Source of the DNA: Actinomycetota bacterium
Lineage (GTDB): Bacteria; Actinomycetota; Actinomycetes; Streptosporangiales; Streptosporangiaceae
Assembly (NCBI GenBank): GCA_019240215.1
Contig: JAFAYQ010000043.1
Span: 1-64,000 of the forward strand
Reading direction: 5' to 3'
Length of the DNA stretch: 64,000 nt
The first letter of the stretch is position 1; each line of letters opens with the position of its first letter. The notes under the pieces are model-generated. The model was not told the DNA's origin, searched no databases, and was given only the letters and a program-made list of their open reading frames with translations. The position numbers and the translations under genes were made by a program. Shown here piece by piece: positions 37,056 to 45,344 of the stretch.

Positions 37056-37898
37056 ATGATGACCGAGTTTCTCGACATCGAGGGCGGCCGGATCGCCTAC
37101 GACGTCACCGGTGAGGGCCCGCTGATCGTGCTCGCCCACGGCATCGGCGACCGCCGCCAGGTGTACCGGTTCCTGGCTCCCGAGCTGGTCAAGGCCGGTT
37201 TCCGGGTGGCCGCGGCCGACATGCGCGGGCACGGCGAGTCGAGCCTGGGTGACTGGAAGTCGATCTCCCGCACCGACGTGGCCGGCGACCTGGTCGCGCT
37301 GATCCGGCACCTGGGCGGCCCGGCCGTCGTCGTCGGGCAGTCGCTGGCCGGCGGGTCGGCCACGATCGCCGCCGCGACCGCCCCCGATCTGGTCAGCGGC
37401 ATCGTCGAGATCAACCCGTTCACCCGCAAGGTGCAGTACAAGCTGGGCAGCATGCTGCGGATCCGGCGCTACCGGCGCGGCACGCTGCTGATGGGCGGCG
37501 TGGCCGCCCTGCACAGCATGAAGGACTGGTTCCGCTACCTGGACCTGGCCTACCCGGAAAAGCCCGCCGACTACGCGGCCTACATGGCGGCGCTGCAGGC
37601 CAAGCTGTCCGAGCCGGGCCGGATGGCCGAGTTCCTCAAGACCCTCAAGACCTCCCCGGCCGACGCGGGCGACTCGCTGCCCCGCATCTCGTGCCCGGCC
37701 CTGGTCATCATGGGCACCGAGGACCCCGACTTCGCCGACCCCCAAGCCGAGGGGGAGGGGATCGTGGCCGAGATGCCGGCCGGTCTCGGCGCGGTCGCGC
37801 TGATCAAGGGGGGCGGGCACTACCTGCACGCCGAGCGGCCCGACGAGGTCGCCGCGCTCATCATCAGCTTCGTCCGTGAGCGCGTCGCCCGTGCCTAG
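37056..37898 (+). CDS. Alpha/beta hydrolase
   Basis: The enzyme has 280 residues; its ATG follows a GAGGAG site. It has 'LIVLAHGIGDRRQVYRFL' (oxyanion), 'AADMRGHGESS', the nucleophile elbow GQSLAGG with S96, Asp in 'IMGTEDPDFADP' and His in 'GGGHYLHAERPDEV'. GQSLAGG departs from the common GHSxGG. The substrate is unknown. It overlaps the TetR gene by 23 bp and shares its operator-rich promoter, so TetR likely controls the operon in response to a substrate-like ligand. Confidence 0.9.
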   Translation: MMTEFLDIEGGRIAYDVTGEGPLIVLAHGIGDRRQVYRFLAPELVKAGFRVAAADMRGHGESSLGDWKSISRTDVAGDLVALIRHLGGPAVVVGQSLAGGSATIAAATAPDLVSGIVEINPFTRKVQYKLGSMLRIRRYRRGTLLMGGVAALHSMKDWFRYLDLAYPEKPADYAAYMAALQAKLSEPGRMAEFLKTLKTSPADAGDSLPRISCPALVIMGTEDPDFADPQAEGEGIVAEMPAGLGAVALIKGGGHYLHAERPDEVAALIISFVRERVARA

Positions 37899-38493
37899 GG
37901 CGGGCCTCAACACCGACCGGGTGGTCACCGCGGCGGCCGACCTGGCCGACGAGGTCGGGCTCGGCCAGCTCACGCTGGCGGCCCTGGCCGCCCGGCTCGG
38001 TGTGCGCCAGCCGTCGCTGTACAAGCACGTGGCCAGCCTCGACGCCCTCAAGCGGCTGATCTCCATGCGCGCCAAGGCCGAGTTCGCCGACGTGCTGGGC
38101 CGGGCCGCCATCGGCCGGACCCGCGACGACGCGCTGGTCGCGATGGCCTACGCCTGGCGCAGCTGGGCGCTGGAGCACCCCGGCCGTTTCCAGGCGGGCG
38201 AGCGGGGCGCGGCCCCCGGCGACGTCGAGCACGAGGAGCTGTCCCGGCGGACCATCGCGGTGATGGTCGCGGTGATGGGCGGCTACGGCCTCGACGGCGA
38301 CGACGCGGTCGACGCGATCCGAACCTGCCGGTCCGCCCTGCACGGGTTCGTCTCGCTGGAGGCCGACTACGGCTTCGCCTTCCCGCAGAACATCGACCGC
38401 AGCTTCGACCGCCTGGTCCGCGCGCTGGTTCTCGCCGTATCCAACTGGACCGAGGTGTCGGCGCCCGCCCGCCCGCAGGCGCCGGTCCGGTGA
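37876..38493 (+). CDS. TetR/AcrR-family repressor
   Basis: This 205-residue protein has an N-terminal TetR HTH ('VVTAAADLADEVGLGQLTLAALAARLGVRQPSLYKHVASLDALKRLI') and a C-terminal ligand-binding domain of the WHG type ('AYAWRSWALEHPGRFQAG', 'CRSALHGFVSLEADYGFAFPQNIDRSF'). The GTG at 37876 overlaps the end of the hydrolase gene, giving coupling and probable autoregulation through the TAGCT array at 36985-37042. The stop overlaps the GTG of a 48-codon frame. Confidence 0.93.
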   Translation: MSASPVPRAGLNTDRVVTAAADLADEVGLGQLTLAALAARLGVRQPSLYKHVASLDALKRLISMRAKAEFADVLGRAAIGRTRDDALVAMAYAWRSWALEHPGRFQAGERGAAPGDVEHEELSRRTIAVMVAVMGGYGLDGDDAVDAIRTCRSALHGFVSLEADYGFAFPQNIDRSFDRLVRALVLAVSNWTEVSAPARPQAPVR

Positions 38494-38636
38494 ACCAGGC
38501 CATCGCCTGGACCACCTTCGCCGGCGCCTGGCGGCTGGTGGCGGCGATGCTGGCCGTCGCCGTGCTCAGCCCCGATGACCTCCGCCAGGACCTGGCCCGC
38601 AAGGCCACCGCCACCGCTGCCCTCTACACCCCCTGA
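38490..38636 (+). CDS. Possible small protein coupled to the TetR gene
   Basis: A GTG overlapping the TetR TGA (GTGA) opens 48 codons ending at a TGA. The peptide has a moderately hydrophobic N-terminal half (TFAGAWRLVAAMLAVAVL) and a charged helix (DDLRQDLARKATATAALY). Stop-start coupling and composition are consistent with a real small gene, but there is no family evidence. Confidence 0.35.
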   Translation: MNQAIAWTTFAGAWRLVAAMLAVAVLSPDDLRQDLARKATATAALYTP

Positions 38637-38671
38637 CCGGCCGGGGCCGCTCCCAGAGGATCCTGGACCAC

Positions 38672-40381
38672 ATGAGCAGCGAGGACGACCAGGCCAGCCA
38701 GACCAGCGCAGGCGTCTTCGGCCGCCTCACCAGCTACGGCGACCTCGGCTTCAGCCGGTTCATCCGCCGGGCGTTCCTGAACTCGGCCGGTCTCGACGAC
38801 GAGGACCTGGCCCGGCCGGTGGTCGGCATCGTCAACACCACCTCCGACTTCACCACCTGCCACCGGGAGATGCCGCAGCTCATCGAGGCGGTCAAGCGCG
38901 GCGTGCTCGAGGCGGGCGGCATCCCGTTCGTGTTCCCGGTGATGTCGCTGGGCGAGATCCTCACCAACCCGACCACGATGCTGTTCCGGAACCTGATGGC
39001 GATGGAGCTGGAAGAGCAGCTCACCTCCCAGCCGATGGACTCGGTGGTCCTGCTGGGCGGCTGCGACAAGACCGTGCCGGCCGAGCTGATGGCGGCCGCC
39101 TCGGCCGACCTGCCCGCTATCCAGCTGGTGGTCGGGCCGATGACGGTCGGCGACTACCAGGGCGAACGGCTGGGGGCGTGCACCGACTGCCGCCGGATGT
39201 GGACCGAGTACCGCAGCGGCCGGGTCGGCGAGCAGGAGATCGCGCAGATCAACGCCGAGCTGGCCCCGTCGGCCGGCACCTGCATGGTCATGGGGACCGC
39301 CTCCACCATGGCCTGCGTGGTCGAGGCGATGGGGATGTCGCTGCCGTTCGCGGGCACCGCCCCGTCGGTGTCGTCGCAGCGGCTGCGCATCGCGGCCGCG
39401 ACCGGCCGCCAGGCGGTGGAGCTGGCCCGCTCCGGCCGCCGGCCGTCGGAGGTGATGACCGGGGCCGCGTTCCGGAACGCGATCATCGTGCTGGCCGCGA
39501 TCGCCGGTTCCACCAACGCCGTCATCCACCTGACCGCGATCGCCCGGCGGCTCGGGCTCGACATCGGCCTCGACGACTTCCACGACATCGCCCAGCAGAT
39601 TCCGGTGCTGGTCAACTGCAAGCCGGCCGGCGCCAACTACCTGCCCGACCTGCACCGCGACGGCGGGGTCCCGGCCCTGCTCAGGGCGCTGGAAGACGTC
39701 CTCGACCTCGACGTGCTCACGGTCACCGGTAAGACGCTGCGGGACCAGCTGGCCGCCGCCGACGGCCCGCAGGATTACCAGGACACCATCCGCACCCTGG
39801 ACGATCCGCTCCAGGGACCCGGCGCGCTGGTCACCCTGTACGGATCGCTGGCCCCCGACGGCGCGGTGATCAAGGCGGCCGCCGCCTCCCCGCACCTGAT
39901 GGTGCACGAGGGCGTTGCCCACGTCTTCGACTCACTGGAAGAGGTCGAGGCCACCCTGGACGATGAAAGCCTCCAGCTGACCCCCGAGCACGTGCTGATC
40001 ATGCGCAACATCGGGCCGGTGGGGGCGGGCATGCCGGAAGCCGGGTCGATCCCGGTCCCCAGGTACCTGGCCCGCCAGGGCGTCCGCGACATGGTCCGCA
40101 TCTCCGACGGCCGGATGAGCGGCACCGCCTACGGGACGATCGTGCTGCACGTCAGCCCGGAGGCGGCCGTCGGCGGCCCGCTGGCGCTGGTCCGCACCGG
40201 CGACCGGGTCCGCCTCGACGTCCCCGGCCGCACCGTCGACCTGCTGGTCGACGAGGCCGAGCTCGCCCGTCGCCGAGCCGCCCTGGCGCTGCCGAGCCCC
40301 CCGGCCCGCGGCTGGCGGCGCCTGTACGCGACCACCGTCAACCAGGCCGCCCAGGGCGCCGACCTCGACTTCCTCCGCTGA
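38672..40381 (+). CDS. IlvD/Edd-family dehydratase, sugar-acid (pentonate) dehydratase-like
   Basis: The protein has 569 residues. Candidate [2Fe-2S] ligands C63 (DFTTCHRE), C131 (LGGCDKTVP) and C204 (AGTCMVMGTAST) are in place, as is the C-terminal 'IGPVGAGMPEAG' and 'DGRMSGTAYGTIVLHVSPEA'. 'YQGERLGACTDCRRMWTEYRSG' is characteristic of L-arabinonate/sugar-acid dehydratases rather than dihydroxyacid dehydratase. It should convert an aldonate to a 2-keto-3-deoxy acid. It stands alone, with the lactonase remnant (34012) and LacI regulator 4-6 kb away, suggesting a broken-up sugar-acid pathway. Confidence 0.85.
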   Translation: MSSEDDQASQTSAGVFGRLTSYGDLGFSRFIRRAFLNSAGLDDEDLARPVVGIVNTTSDFTTCHREMPQLIEAVKRGVLEAGGIPFVFPVMSLGEILTNPTTMLFRNLMAMELEEQLTSQPMDSVVLLGGCDKTVPAELMAAASADLPAIQLVVGPMTVGDYQGERLGACTDCRRMWTEYRSGRVGEQEIAQINAELAPSAGTCMVMGTASTMACVVEAMGMSLPFAGTAPSVSSQRLRIAAATGRQAVELARSGRRPSEVMTGAAFRNAIIVLAAIAGSTNAVIHLTAIARRLGLDIGLDDFHDIAQQIPVLVNCKPAGANYLPDLHRDGGVPALLRALEDVLDLDVLTVTGKTLRDQLAAADGPQDYQDTIRTLDDPLQGPGALVTLYGSLAPDGAVIKAAAASPHLMVHEGVAHVFDSLEEVEATLDDESLQLTPEHVLIMRNIGPVGAGMPEAGSIPVPRYLARQGVRDMVRISDGRMSGTAYGTIVLHVSPEAAVGGPLALVRTGDRVRLDVPGRTVDLLVDEAELARRRAALALPSPPARGWRRLYATTVNQAAQGADLDFLR

Positions 40382-40400
40382 CCGAGGCGGTCTGGTCAGC

Positions 40401-40662
40401 CTAGTGGGAGATTTTCCAGAGGTAGGTGCGGCCGTGGTGGTCGGCGGCCGCCAGCGTGTTATCTGGCGTCCCCCCGAACTCGAATTCCGTGCACCCGAGT
40501 TCGTAGTACTCAGCAATCCGGTCGGCGATCTCCTCTTAGCTGCCGACCAGCACCGGCGCGGACCCGGAGCGGATCAGCATCGGCCCCAGCCACAGGTTGA
40601 GCGAGACCACGAAGTTGTCCCTGCCGCCGGTCAGCGTGCCCAGCAGCCGCTGGCCCGCACCG
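40401..40662 (-). pseudogene. Pseudogene: C-terminal part of an LLM-class flavin monooxygenase (SsuD-like)
   Basis: The minus strand encodes 'LLGTLTGGRDNFVVSLNLW', then 'PMLIRSGSAPVLVGS', an in-frame TAA, and 'EEIADRIAEYYELGCTEF', ending at a TAG. LVGSYEEIADRIAEYYELG is the typical end of alkanesulfonate monooxygenase-like LLM proteins, so the TAA replaces a Tyr codon. No N-terminal part exists; the next gene ends at 40663. It is a decayed fragment. Confidence 0.65.
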
Positions 40663-41121
40663 TTACTGCGGCGGGCGCTTACGGTACGCGAACGCCACGT
40701 TGATGGCGCCGATAATGACCCAGATCAGGGCCATCAGCGTCACGGCCGCGAAGCCGGGTGATCCTTTGATGACGATCGCGGTGATCAGCAGCGCGAACAG
40801 CACCGACCCGAGCCCGAGGATGAGTCCCTGGCGCCCCGCCTGGTCGCCCCGCTCGGCCCGGATCGCGCGCTGTTCGGCCCGGACCATGCGCCGGGCCCGG
40901 CGCCGCTGGTGCCGGCACCCCGCGTACCGGTCGAGCTGGGTCAGCAGGCGGCTGTCGACCTCGGCGGCCACCCGGTTGTCGATCTCGGCCGCGATCCGCT
41001 GGTCGATCTCCGCCCCGATCCGTTCGACCAGTCCTTCGGCCAGCGCCTGGTCGTAGCCGGGCCCGAGGTCCTGCAACGCGGCCGCCGAGGCGGCAATCTC
41101 CGTCTGCCGATCTTCGGCCAT
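40663..41121 (-). CDS. Coiled-coil two-helix membrane protein, unknown
   Basis: This 152-residue protein begins with a charged helix (about 25-65) with regular I/D/E repeats (ERIGAEIDQRIAAEIDNRVAAEVDSRLLTQLDR), likely a coiled coil. A basic segment follows (RHQRRRARRMVRAEQRAIRAERG), then two membrane helices ('GLILGLGSVLFALLITAIVI' and 'AAVTLMALIWVIIGAINVAFAY'). The basic stretch places the N-terminal coiled coil in the cytosol. The family is not recognised. It lies between the SsuD-like pseudogene and a 203-bp spacer with no gene. Confidence 0.7.
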   Translation of the reverse strand: MAEDRQTEIAASAAALQDLGPGYDQALAEGLVERIGAEIDQRIAAEIDNRVAAEVDSRLLTQLDRYAGCRHQRRRARRMVRAEQRAIRAERGDQAGRQGLILGLGSVLFALLITAIVIKGSPGFAAVTLMALIWVIIGAINVAFAYRKRPPQ

Positions 41122-41324
41122 CTCGCCCTCCGAGTCGTCCGTCCGCCGTTGCGGCCAACGCTACGAACCCGGGACGGCGCGGAGAATGCGGCTAACCTCC
41201 GTTCGATACTGCGGTTTTCCCTACCTGACCGGCGGGCAGCGGTTGGCTCCCAGCAGCCGGGCCACCTTGCCCGCCACCACCGGCTACTCATGCCGTGGCT
41301 CAATTAACTGTGGGTATGCCCAGC

Positions 41325-42209
41325 TCACGAGCCTGCGGCCAGGAAAGCGCGCGCCTGCTGCTGGACGTCGGCGGCGTCCGGGTGCGCGTAGAACGCCAGG
41401 TGGGTGCCGCGGTCCATCACCAGCAGACGGCTGTCCGGCAGCGCCTGCTGGGCCGAGTAGCTGAAGTCGATCGCCACGTCGGTGTCCGCGTCTCCGTGGA
41501 TCAGCAGCACCGGGCAGCGAACCCGATCGAGCTCCAGTGAGTCGATCCGGCCGAAGTTCCGCACGTCGTTTTCCCAGCCCGCCTTGCGATTGGCTGTCCG
41601 GCCGACCGTTTTTGAAAAGGCCAGGACCGCCGCTCGCTGGTCCGGGTTGGCCAGGACCCCCGCGGTCAGCGCCTTCAGTTCGTCGCCGCGGACCGAGCCC
41701 TCACTTTCCAGCGCGCCCCCGACCACCTGGCCCGGTGCGCGGCGGGCGAGAAACTCGATCAGCCACTGGCCGGGACGGCTCCCGAACATGAACCGGTCCG
41801 TCGCCGTCGGCCGGGGCGCCACCCAGCGGGAGCTGAGGGCGGCCAGCGCGATCAGCGCCGCCACCCGCTGGGGATGGCAAACCGCCAGCCGGTAGGCGGA
41901 CGGCCCGCCGCCCGACCACGCGAACACGCCGGCCCGGTCCACGCCCAGCGTGCCGAGGACCGCCGCCAGCAGGTCGGCCTCGTGGTCGATGGAGGTGCCG
42001 GGCCCGAGCGGCGTCCCGAGGTAACCCGGGCGCGACAGCGCGATCGTCCGGAACCGGTCCGCGGGCAGGAAGCGGCCCATGGCCCGGGCCGCGTCGACCC
42101 CGCCCGGGCTGCCGTGCAGCACGAGGACGGGCGTTCCGGAGCCGTGCACCTCGACCTCGACCGCCCCGGCCGGGGTAGTGATGATCTTCGCAGCTTCAGC
42201 GAGAGGCAC
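41325..42209 (-). CDS. Alpha/beta hydrolase
   Basis: The enzyme has 294 residues. 'VLVLHGSPGGVDAARAMG' (oxyanion), 'ALSRPGYLGTPLG', the nucleophile elbow FAWSGGGPSA with S99, Asp in 'LLIHGDADTDVAI' and His in 'DRGTHLAFYAHPDA' complete the triad. The elbow WSGGG is common in the proline-iminopeptidase-like group. The substrate is unknown. A 30-bp inverted repeat (42217-42246) lies 8 bp upstream of the start and is a likely operator. Confidence 0.9.
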   Translation of the reverse strand: MPLAEAAKIITTPAGAVEVEVHGSGTPVLVLHGSPGGVDAARAMGRFLPADRFRTIALSRPGYLGTPLGPGTSIDHEADLLAAVLGTLGVDRAGVFAWSGGGPSAYRLAVCHPQRVAALIALAALSSRWVAPRPTATDRFMFGSRPGQWLIEFLARRAPGQVVGGALESEGSVRGDELKALTAGVLANPDQRAAVLAFSKTVGRTANRKAGWENDVRNFGRIDSLELDRVRCPVLLIHGDADTDVAIDFSYSAQQALPDSRLLVMDRGTHLAFYAHPDAADVQQQARAFLAAGS

Positions 42210-42216
42210 AGCCTGA

Positions 42217-42246
42217 ATACTAACGCAGTGTGGACTGCATTAGTAT
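42217..42246. promoter_or_regulatory. 30-bp inverted repeat upstream of the hydrolase
   Basis: ATACTAACGCAGT and ACTGCATTAGTAT, 12 of 13 bases complementary, flank GTGG. It overlaps the stop of the SolA-like gene and sits just before the hydrolase start. The size and symmetry match TetR-type operators; no TetR gene adjoins it. Confidence 0.55.
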
Positions 42247-43439
42247 CGGCCCACGCCCGGGAAGTACTCGATACCGAATGGCAGCAGGTTGATCCGAGGT
42301 GGGGCGCCGGCCAGCAATCGCGCCAGTGCCTCCCCGATGGCGGCCGAGTGCTTGAACCCGTGACCCGAGCACGGTGAGGCGATCAGGACGTTGTCGTGCT
42401 GCGGATGCCGGTCAATGATGAACCGGCTCTGCGGAGCCATGGTGTACCAGCACCGCGCCGCCTTGACCACCGATCGCCGGAGCGGCAGTCGGCCAGCAAC
42501 GTAGTGATCGAACATGGCGAGCGAATCCTCGGCGGTGATTACTCGATCCGGCTCGTCTGGGTCACCCGTCGAACTGTGCTGCTCGGTGGCCACCTTCAGG
42601 CCGCCGCCGGGGCCGTCAATGGCCGGGAACCCGTAGAACATATCGCCCTCGGCCGACCCGAACGCCCATACGAATGCCGGCATTTTGGCGGCCGTCATCG
42701 ACTCGGTCCAGCTGTCGAGCGCAAACCAATGAAGAGCTTGCGGGTAGACGGTGCACAACCGCGAAATGTCGGCGCTTCCAGCCAGTTCGCCCACCCAGGG
42801 TCCGGCCGCGATGACGGCCTGGCCGGCGCTGTACATTGCCCTGTCGGTTTGGACCGTGACGCCACTGGACGTTGCGTCGACGCGGATCGCGCGTTCGTTG
42901 CGCTGGATCAGCGTGCCCTTGTGCCCGCGGGCGAGCTCCAGCTGAGCCGCGACCGCCGCCTCGGGCCGTACGAAGCCACCCTCCGGCTCGTAATAGCCAC
43001 GATGCTCTTCGTTGAGATGGAACTGCGGGAAACGCGACCGGATCTCATCCCCTGAAATTACTTCGTGCTCAATCTCGAAGTTTTGGGCGATCGCCACTGT
43101 TTTGTTGAGGAAGTCGGCGGCGCCGTGCTGGCTGCTACCAGCGATCGAATCGGCCTCCAGGATCAGGCAGCCGCAGGCGGTGAACAATTCGGTCTGGGCG
43201 GCCGCCTCGATTTCGCGCCAGATCTCGTGCGACCGCGAAACCAGCGGGACAAACTCTTCGCCCTCACCGGTGGCCCGGCGCGTGATCCGCGTATCGCCGT
43301 GCGTGGATCCCAGCGCATGCGGCGGTGAGAACCGGTCAATTCCAGTGACGGTGAGGTCGAATTTGGCCAACTGATAAATGGTCGCGCTGCCCACCGCGCC
43401 CAGCCCGACGATGACCACGTCAGCTGTCTGCGTCCCCAT
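42240..43439 (-). CDS. FAD-dependent N-methyl amino acid oxidase (SolA/monomeric sarcosine oxidase-like)
   Basis: I choose the ATG at 43437-43439; further upstream the frame runs into tRNA-Gly. The protein has 399 residues. The N-terminal dinucleotide fold 'VVIVGLGAVGSATIYQLAK', 'HGDTRITRRATGEG' and 'SGHGFKHSAAIGEALARLLAG' match N-methyltryptophan/sarcosine oxidases. 'ARCWYTMAPQSRFIIDRHP' near residue 328 holds the Cys expected for covalent FAD. It oxidises an N-methyl amino acid to release formaldehyde and H2O2. Base composition is visibly lower in GC than the neighbours, and it lies beside a tRNA, so transfer is possible. Confidence 0.9.
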   Translation of the reverse strand: MGTQTADVVIVGLGAVGSATIYQLAKFDLTVTGIDRFSPPHALGSTHGDTRITRRATGEGEEFVPLVSRSHEIWREIEAAAQTELFTACGCLILEADSIAGSSQHGAADFLNKTVAIAQNFEIEHEVISGDEIRSRFPQFHLNEEHRGYYEPEGGFVRPEAAVAAQLELARGHKGTLIQRNERAIRVDATSSGVTVQTDRAMYSAGQAVIAAGPWVGELAGSADISRLCTVYPQALHWFALDSWTESMTAAKMPAFVWAFGSAEGDMFYGFPAIDGPGGGLKVATEQHSSTGDPDEPDRVITAEDSLAMFDHYVAGRLPLRRSVVKAARCWYTMAPQSRFIIDRHPQHDNVLIASPCSGHGFKHSAAIGEALARLLAGAPPRINLLPFGIEYFPGVGRY

Positions 43440-43490
43440 GGCGCCGATTGTAAGCAGCAGGCCGCCAATACACCCCGACCGGACAACGAG

Positions 43491-43561
43491 AGCGGGCGAC
43501 GGTAATCGAAACCGCATGACCAGCTTGGAAGGCTGGGGCTCTACCATTGAGCTACGCCCGC
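43491..43561 (-). tRNA. tRNA-Gly (anticodon TCC)
   Basis: The minus strand folds into a 71-nt cloverleaf: acceptor GCGGGCG/CGCCCGC, D-arm around AGCTCAATGGTAGAGC, anticodon stem-loop CCAGC-CTTCCAA-GCTGG, and T-arm with GGTTTCGATTACC. Anticodon TCC is at 43527-43529 and the discriminator base is T. CCA is not encoded. Confidence 0.95.
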
Positions 43562-43656
43562 GAGGCCGCCAGCTGCCTGGCCGCCTCCCGTAGGGTACCG
43601 TCCCGGCCGGGTCATCGCACCGGCCGGCGCCGCGGCTCATGATCCATCTCAGGCCT

Positions 43657-43673
43657 TTGTCATCTGGTGACAA
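43657..43673. promoter_or_regulatory. Inverted repeat upstream of the PucR-type gene
   Basis: TTGTCA and TGACAA flank 5 bp in the 241-bp spacer between tRNA-Gly and the regulator gene. Confidence 0.35.
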
Positions 43674-43766
43674 GGTGACCACCGATTGCTGCTATTCGCG
43701 ACATCGATGGTCATAGGCCGGCAAAAGCGCGTGACACCAGGGCTTCCGAGGACGTAGCGTCAGCAC

Positions 43767-43784
43767 AAGTACGCAGGCGTACTT
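43767..43784. promoter_or_regulatory. 18-bp palindrome just upstream of the PucR-type gene
   Basis: AAGTACGC-AG-GCGTACTT is a perfect palindrome ending 18 bp before the GTG at 43803. It is a good candidate for autoregulation. Confidence 0.5.
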
Positions 43785-43802
43785 CAGGTTTCTCATCAAG
43801 GG

Positions 43803-45110
43803 GTGAGCGGGGTGCTGAAGCTAGCCGAGCCGGCCAAGCTCCCGGGGCCCGCCCCGGCCGTCAGCGCCGCGGGCACCGGCTGGCCGGTGCTGCCTGCCCA
43901 GCTCAGCGCCATGCTGCGGAAAGAGTGCCCGGCCTCGGTGGCTGAGATCCTCACCGTCATCCAGGACGAGGTCGCCGAGTACACCCGGCCCCTCGACCCG
44001 GCCTACGTGCACAGGCTGGGACGCGCGGTCGAGCACGCCGTCCGCACGTTCATCGAACGGGTGGCCGCCCCGGCCGCCGCCACCCCGGCCGCCGCCCCGG
44101 ACGCCACGACCGCGATCCTGGCCGAATTCCGGGCGATCGGCGCGGCCGAGGCCCGCGAGGGCCGCAGCCTCGAGCCGCTCCAGTCGGCGCTGCGGCTGGG
44201 CGCCCGGGTCGGCTGGCGGCGGCTGTGCGCGGTCGCCGCCCGGCAGGGCCTGGACATGCTGGCGCTGGGCCGGGTCGGCGAGGCCATCTTCGTCTATCTG
44301 GACGAGCTGGCGGCCGCCTCATCTCAGGGCTACCTGGACGCGCGGGCCGAGTTCGCGGGGGAGCGGGAACGTCGTCGCCGGCGTCTGCTCGACCTGATCC
44401 TGGCCGACCCGCCCGCGGGCGCCGACGCGGTCGCCGAGGCGGCCCGGGCGGCCGGCTGGGCCCTCCCGGACCGGATCGCCGTCGTCGCCCTCGGCGACCA
44501 GCAAACCACCGCCGGCGCCCAGGACGACGTCACCCCATCCGGGCCCCCGCCCACGCCGGACCTGCCCCCCGACGTGCTGATCGACTGGTCGCGCCAACAG
44601 CCGTGCCTGCTGATCCCCGACCCGGATCGCCACGGCCGGATCGCGGCCGTCAGCCGGGCGCTGGAGGGCTGGGCGGCGGCCATGGGGCCGGTGCAGTCGC
44701 TTGACCGGGCCGCCGCCTCGCTGCACTGGGCCCGCCGGGCGCTCGGCCTGGCCGAACGGGGCATCATCGACCGCCCCGGCCTGATCCGCGGCGACGAGCA
44801 CCTGGCGGCGCTGCTGATCTTCGCCGATGAGGAGCTGACCGGCGCGCTGCAGGCTGCCCGGCTGGCCCCGCTGGAACGGCTGCGGCCCGCCCAGCAGGAC
44901 CGGCTGGCCGAGACGCTGCTGATCTGGCTGCAGCACGGGTGCAACGCCAACGAGGTCGCGGCCCAGGTTCACGTGCACCCGCAGACCGTCCGCTACCGGC
45001 TGCGCCAGGCCGATGACCTGTTCGGCGACCAGCTGCGCGACCCGGACCGCCGCTTCGAGCTGGAGATCGCCCTGCGCGCCCGCCAGCTGCTCCGCCCCTC
45101 GGCCCGCTGA
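43803..45110 (+). CDS. PucR/CdaR-type helix-turn-helix regulator
   Basis: The 435-residue protein has an N-terminal helical sensor (about 30-200, with 'VHRLGRAVEHAVRTFIER' and 'LQSALRLGARVGWRRL'), a degenerate middle domain (about 215-310), and a C-terminal PucR-type HTH ('LAETLLIWLQHGCNANEVAAQVHVHPQTVRYRLRQADDLFGDQL'). Proteins of this layout regulate purine, polyol or secondary metabolism in actinobacteria. The effector is unknown. Two inverted repeats lie upstream. Confidence 0.87.
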   Translation: MSGVLKLAEPAKLPGPAPAVSAAGTGWPVLPAQLSAMLRKECPASVAEILTVIQDEVAEYTRPLDPAYVHRLGRAVEHAVRTFIERVAAPAAATPAAAPDATTAILAEFRAIGAAEAREGRSLEPLQSALRLGARVGWRRLCAVAARQGLDMLALGRVGEAIFVYLDELAAASSQGYLDARAEFAGERERRRRRLLDLILADPPAGADAVAEAARAAGWALPDRIAVVALGDQQTTAGAQDDVTPSGPPPTPDLPPDVLIDWSRQQPCLLIPDPDRHGRIAAVSRALEGWAAAMGPVQSLDRAAASLHWARRALGLAERGIIDRPGLIRGDEHLAALLIFADEELTGALQAARLAPLERLRPAQQDRLAETLLIWLQHGCNANEVAAQVHVHPQTVRYRLRQADDLFGDQLRDPDRRFELEIALRARQLLRPSAR

Positions 45111-45344
45111 CGCCGGCCGTGCGCCCCCGCCCCGCCGCGCGCACGTTTTCAAAAATTATTTAACGACAAGTGTCTGGACTCGCGCGCAAACGTGCCCCTT
45201 CGACGTGTCTCGGTTCAGCTTGCTCCGCGTGGCGGATTGAATACCAATTTGCGGCAACCGATGCTGGTCCCTGGCAGTCTTAGTGGTTGCGTGTGCATTC
45301 GGATTCCTGGCCTGGGGGCTCCGGCACGCTGAGGAAGGGGCTTA

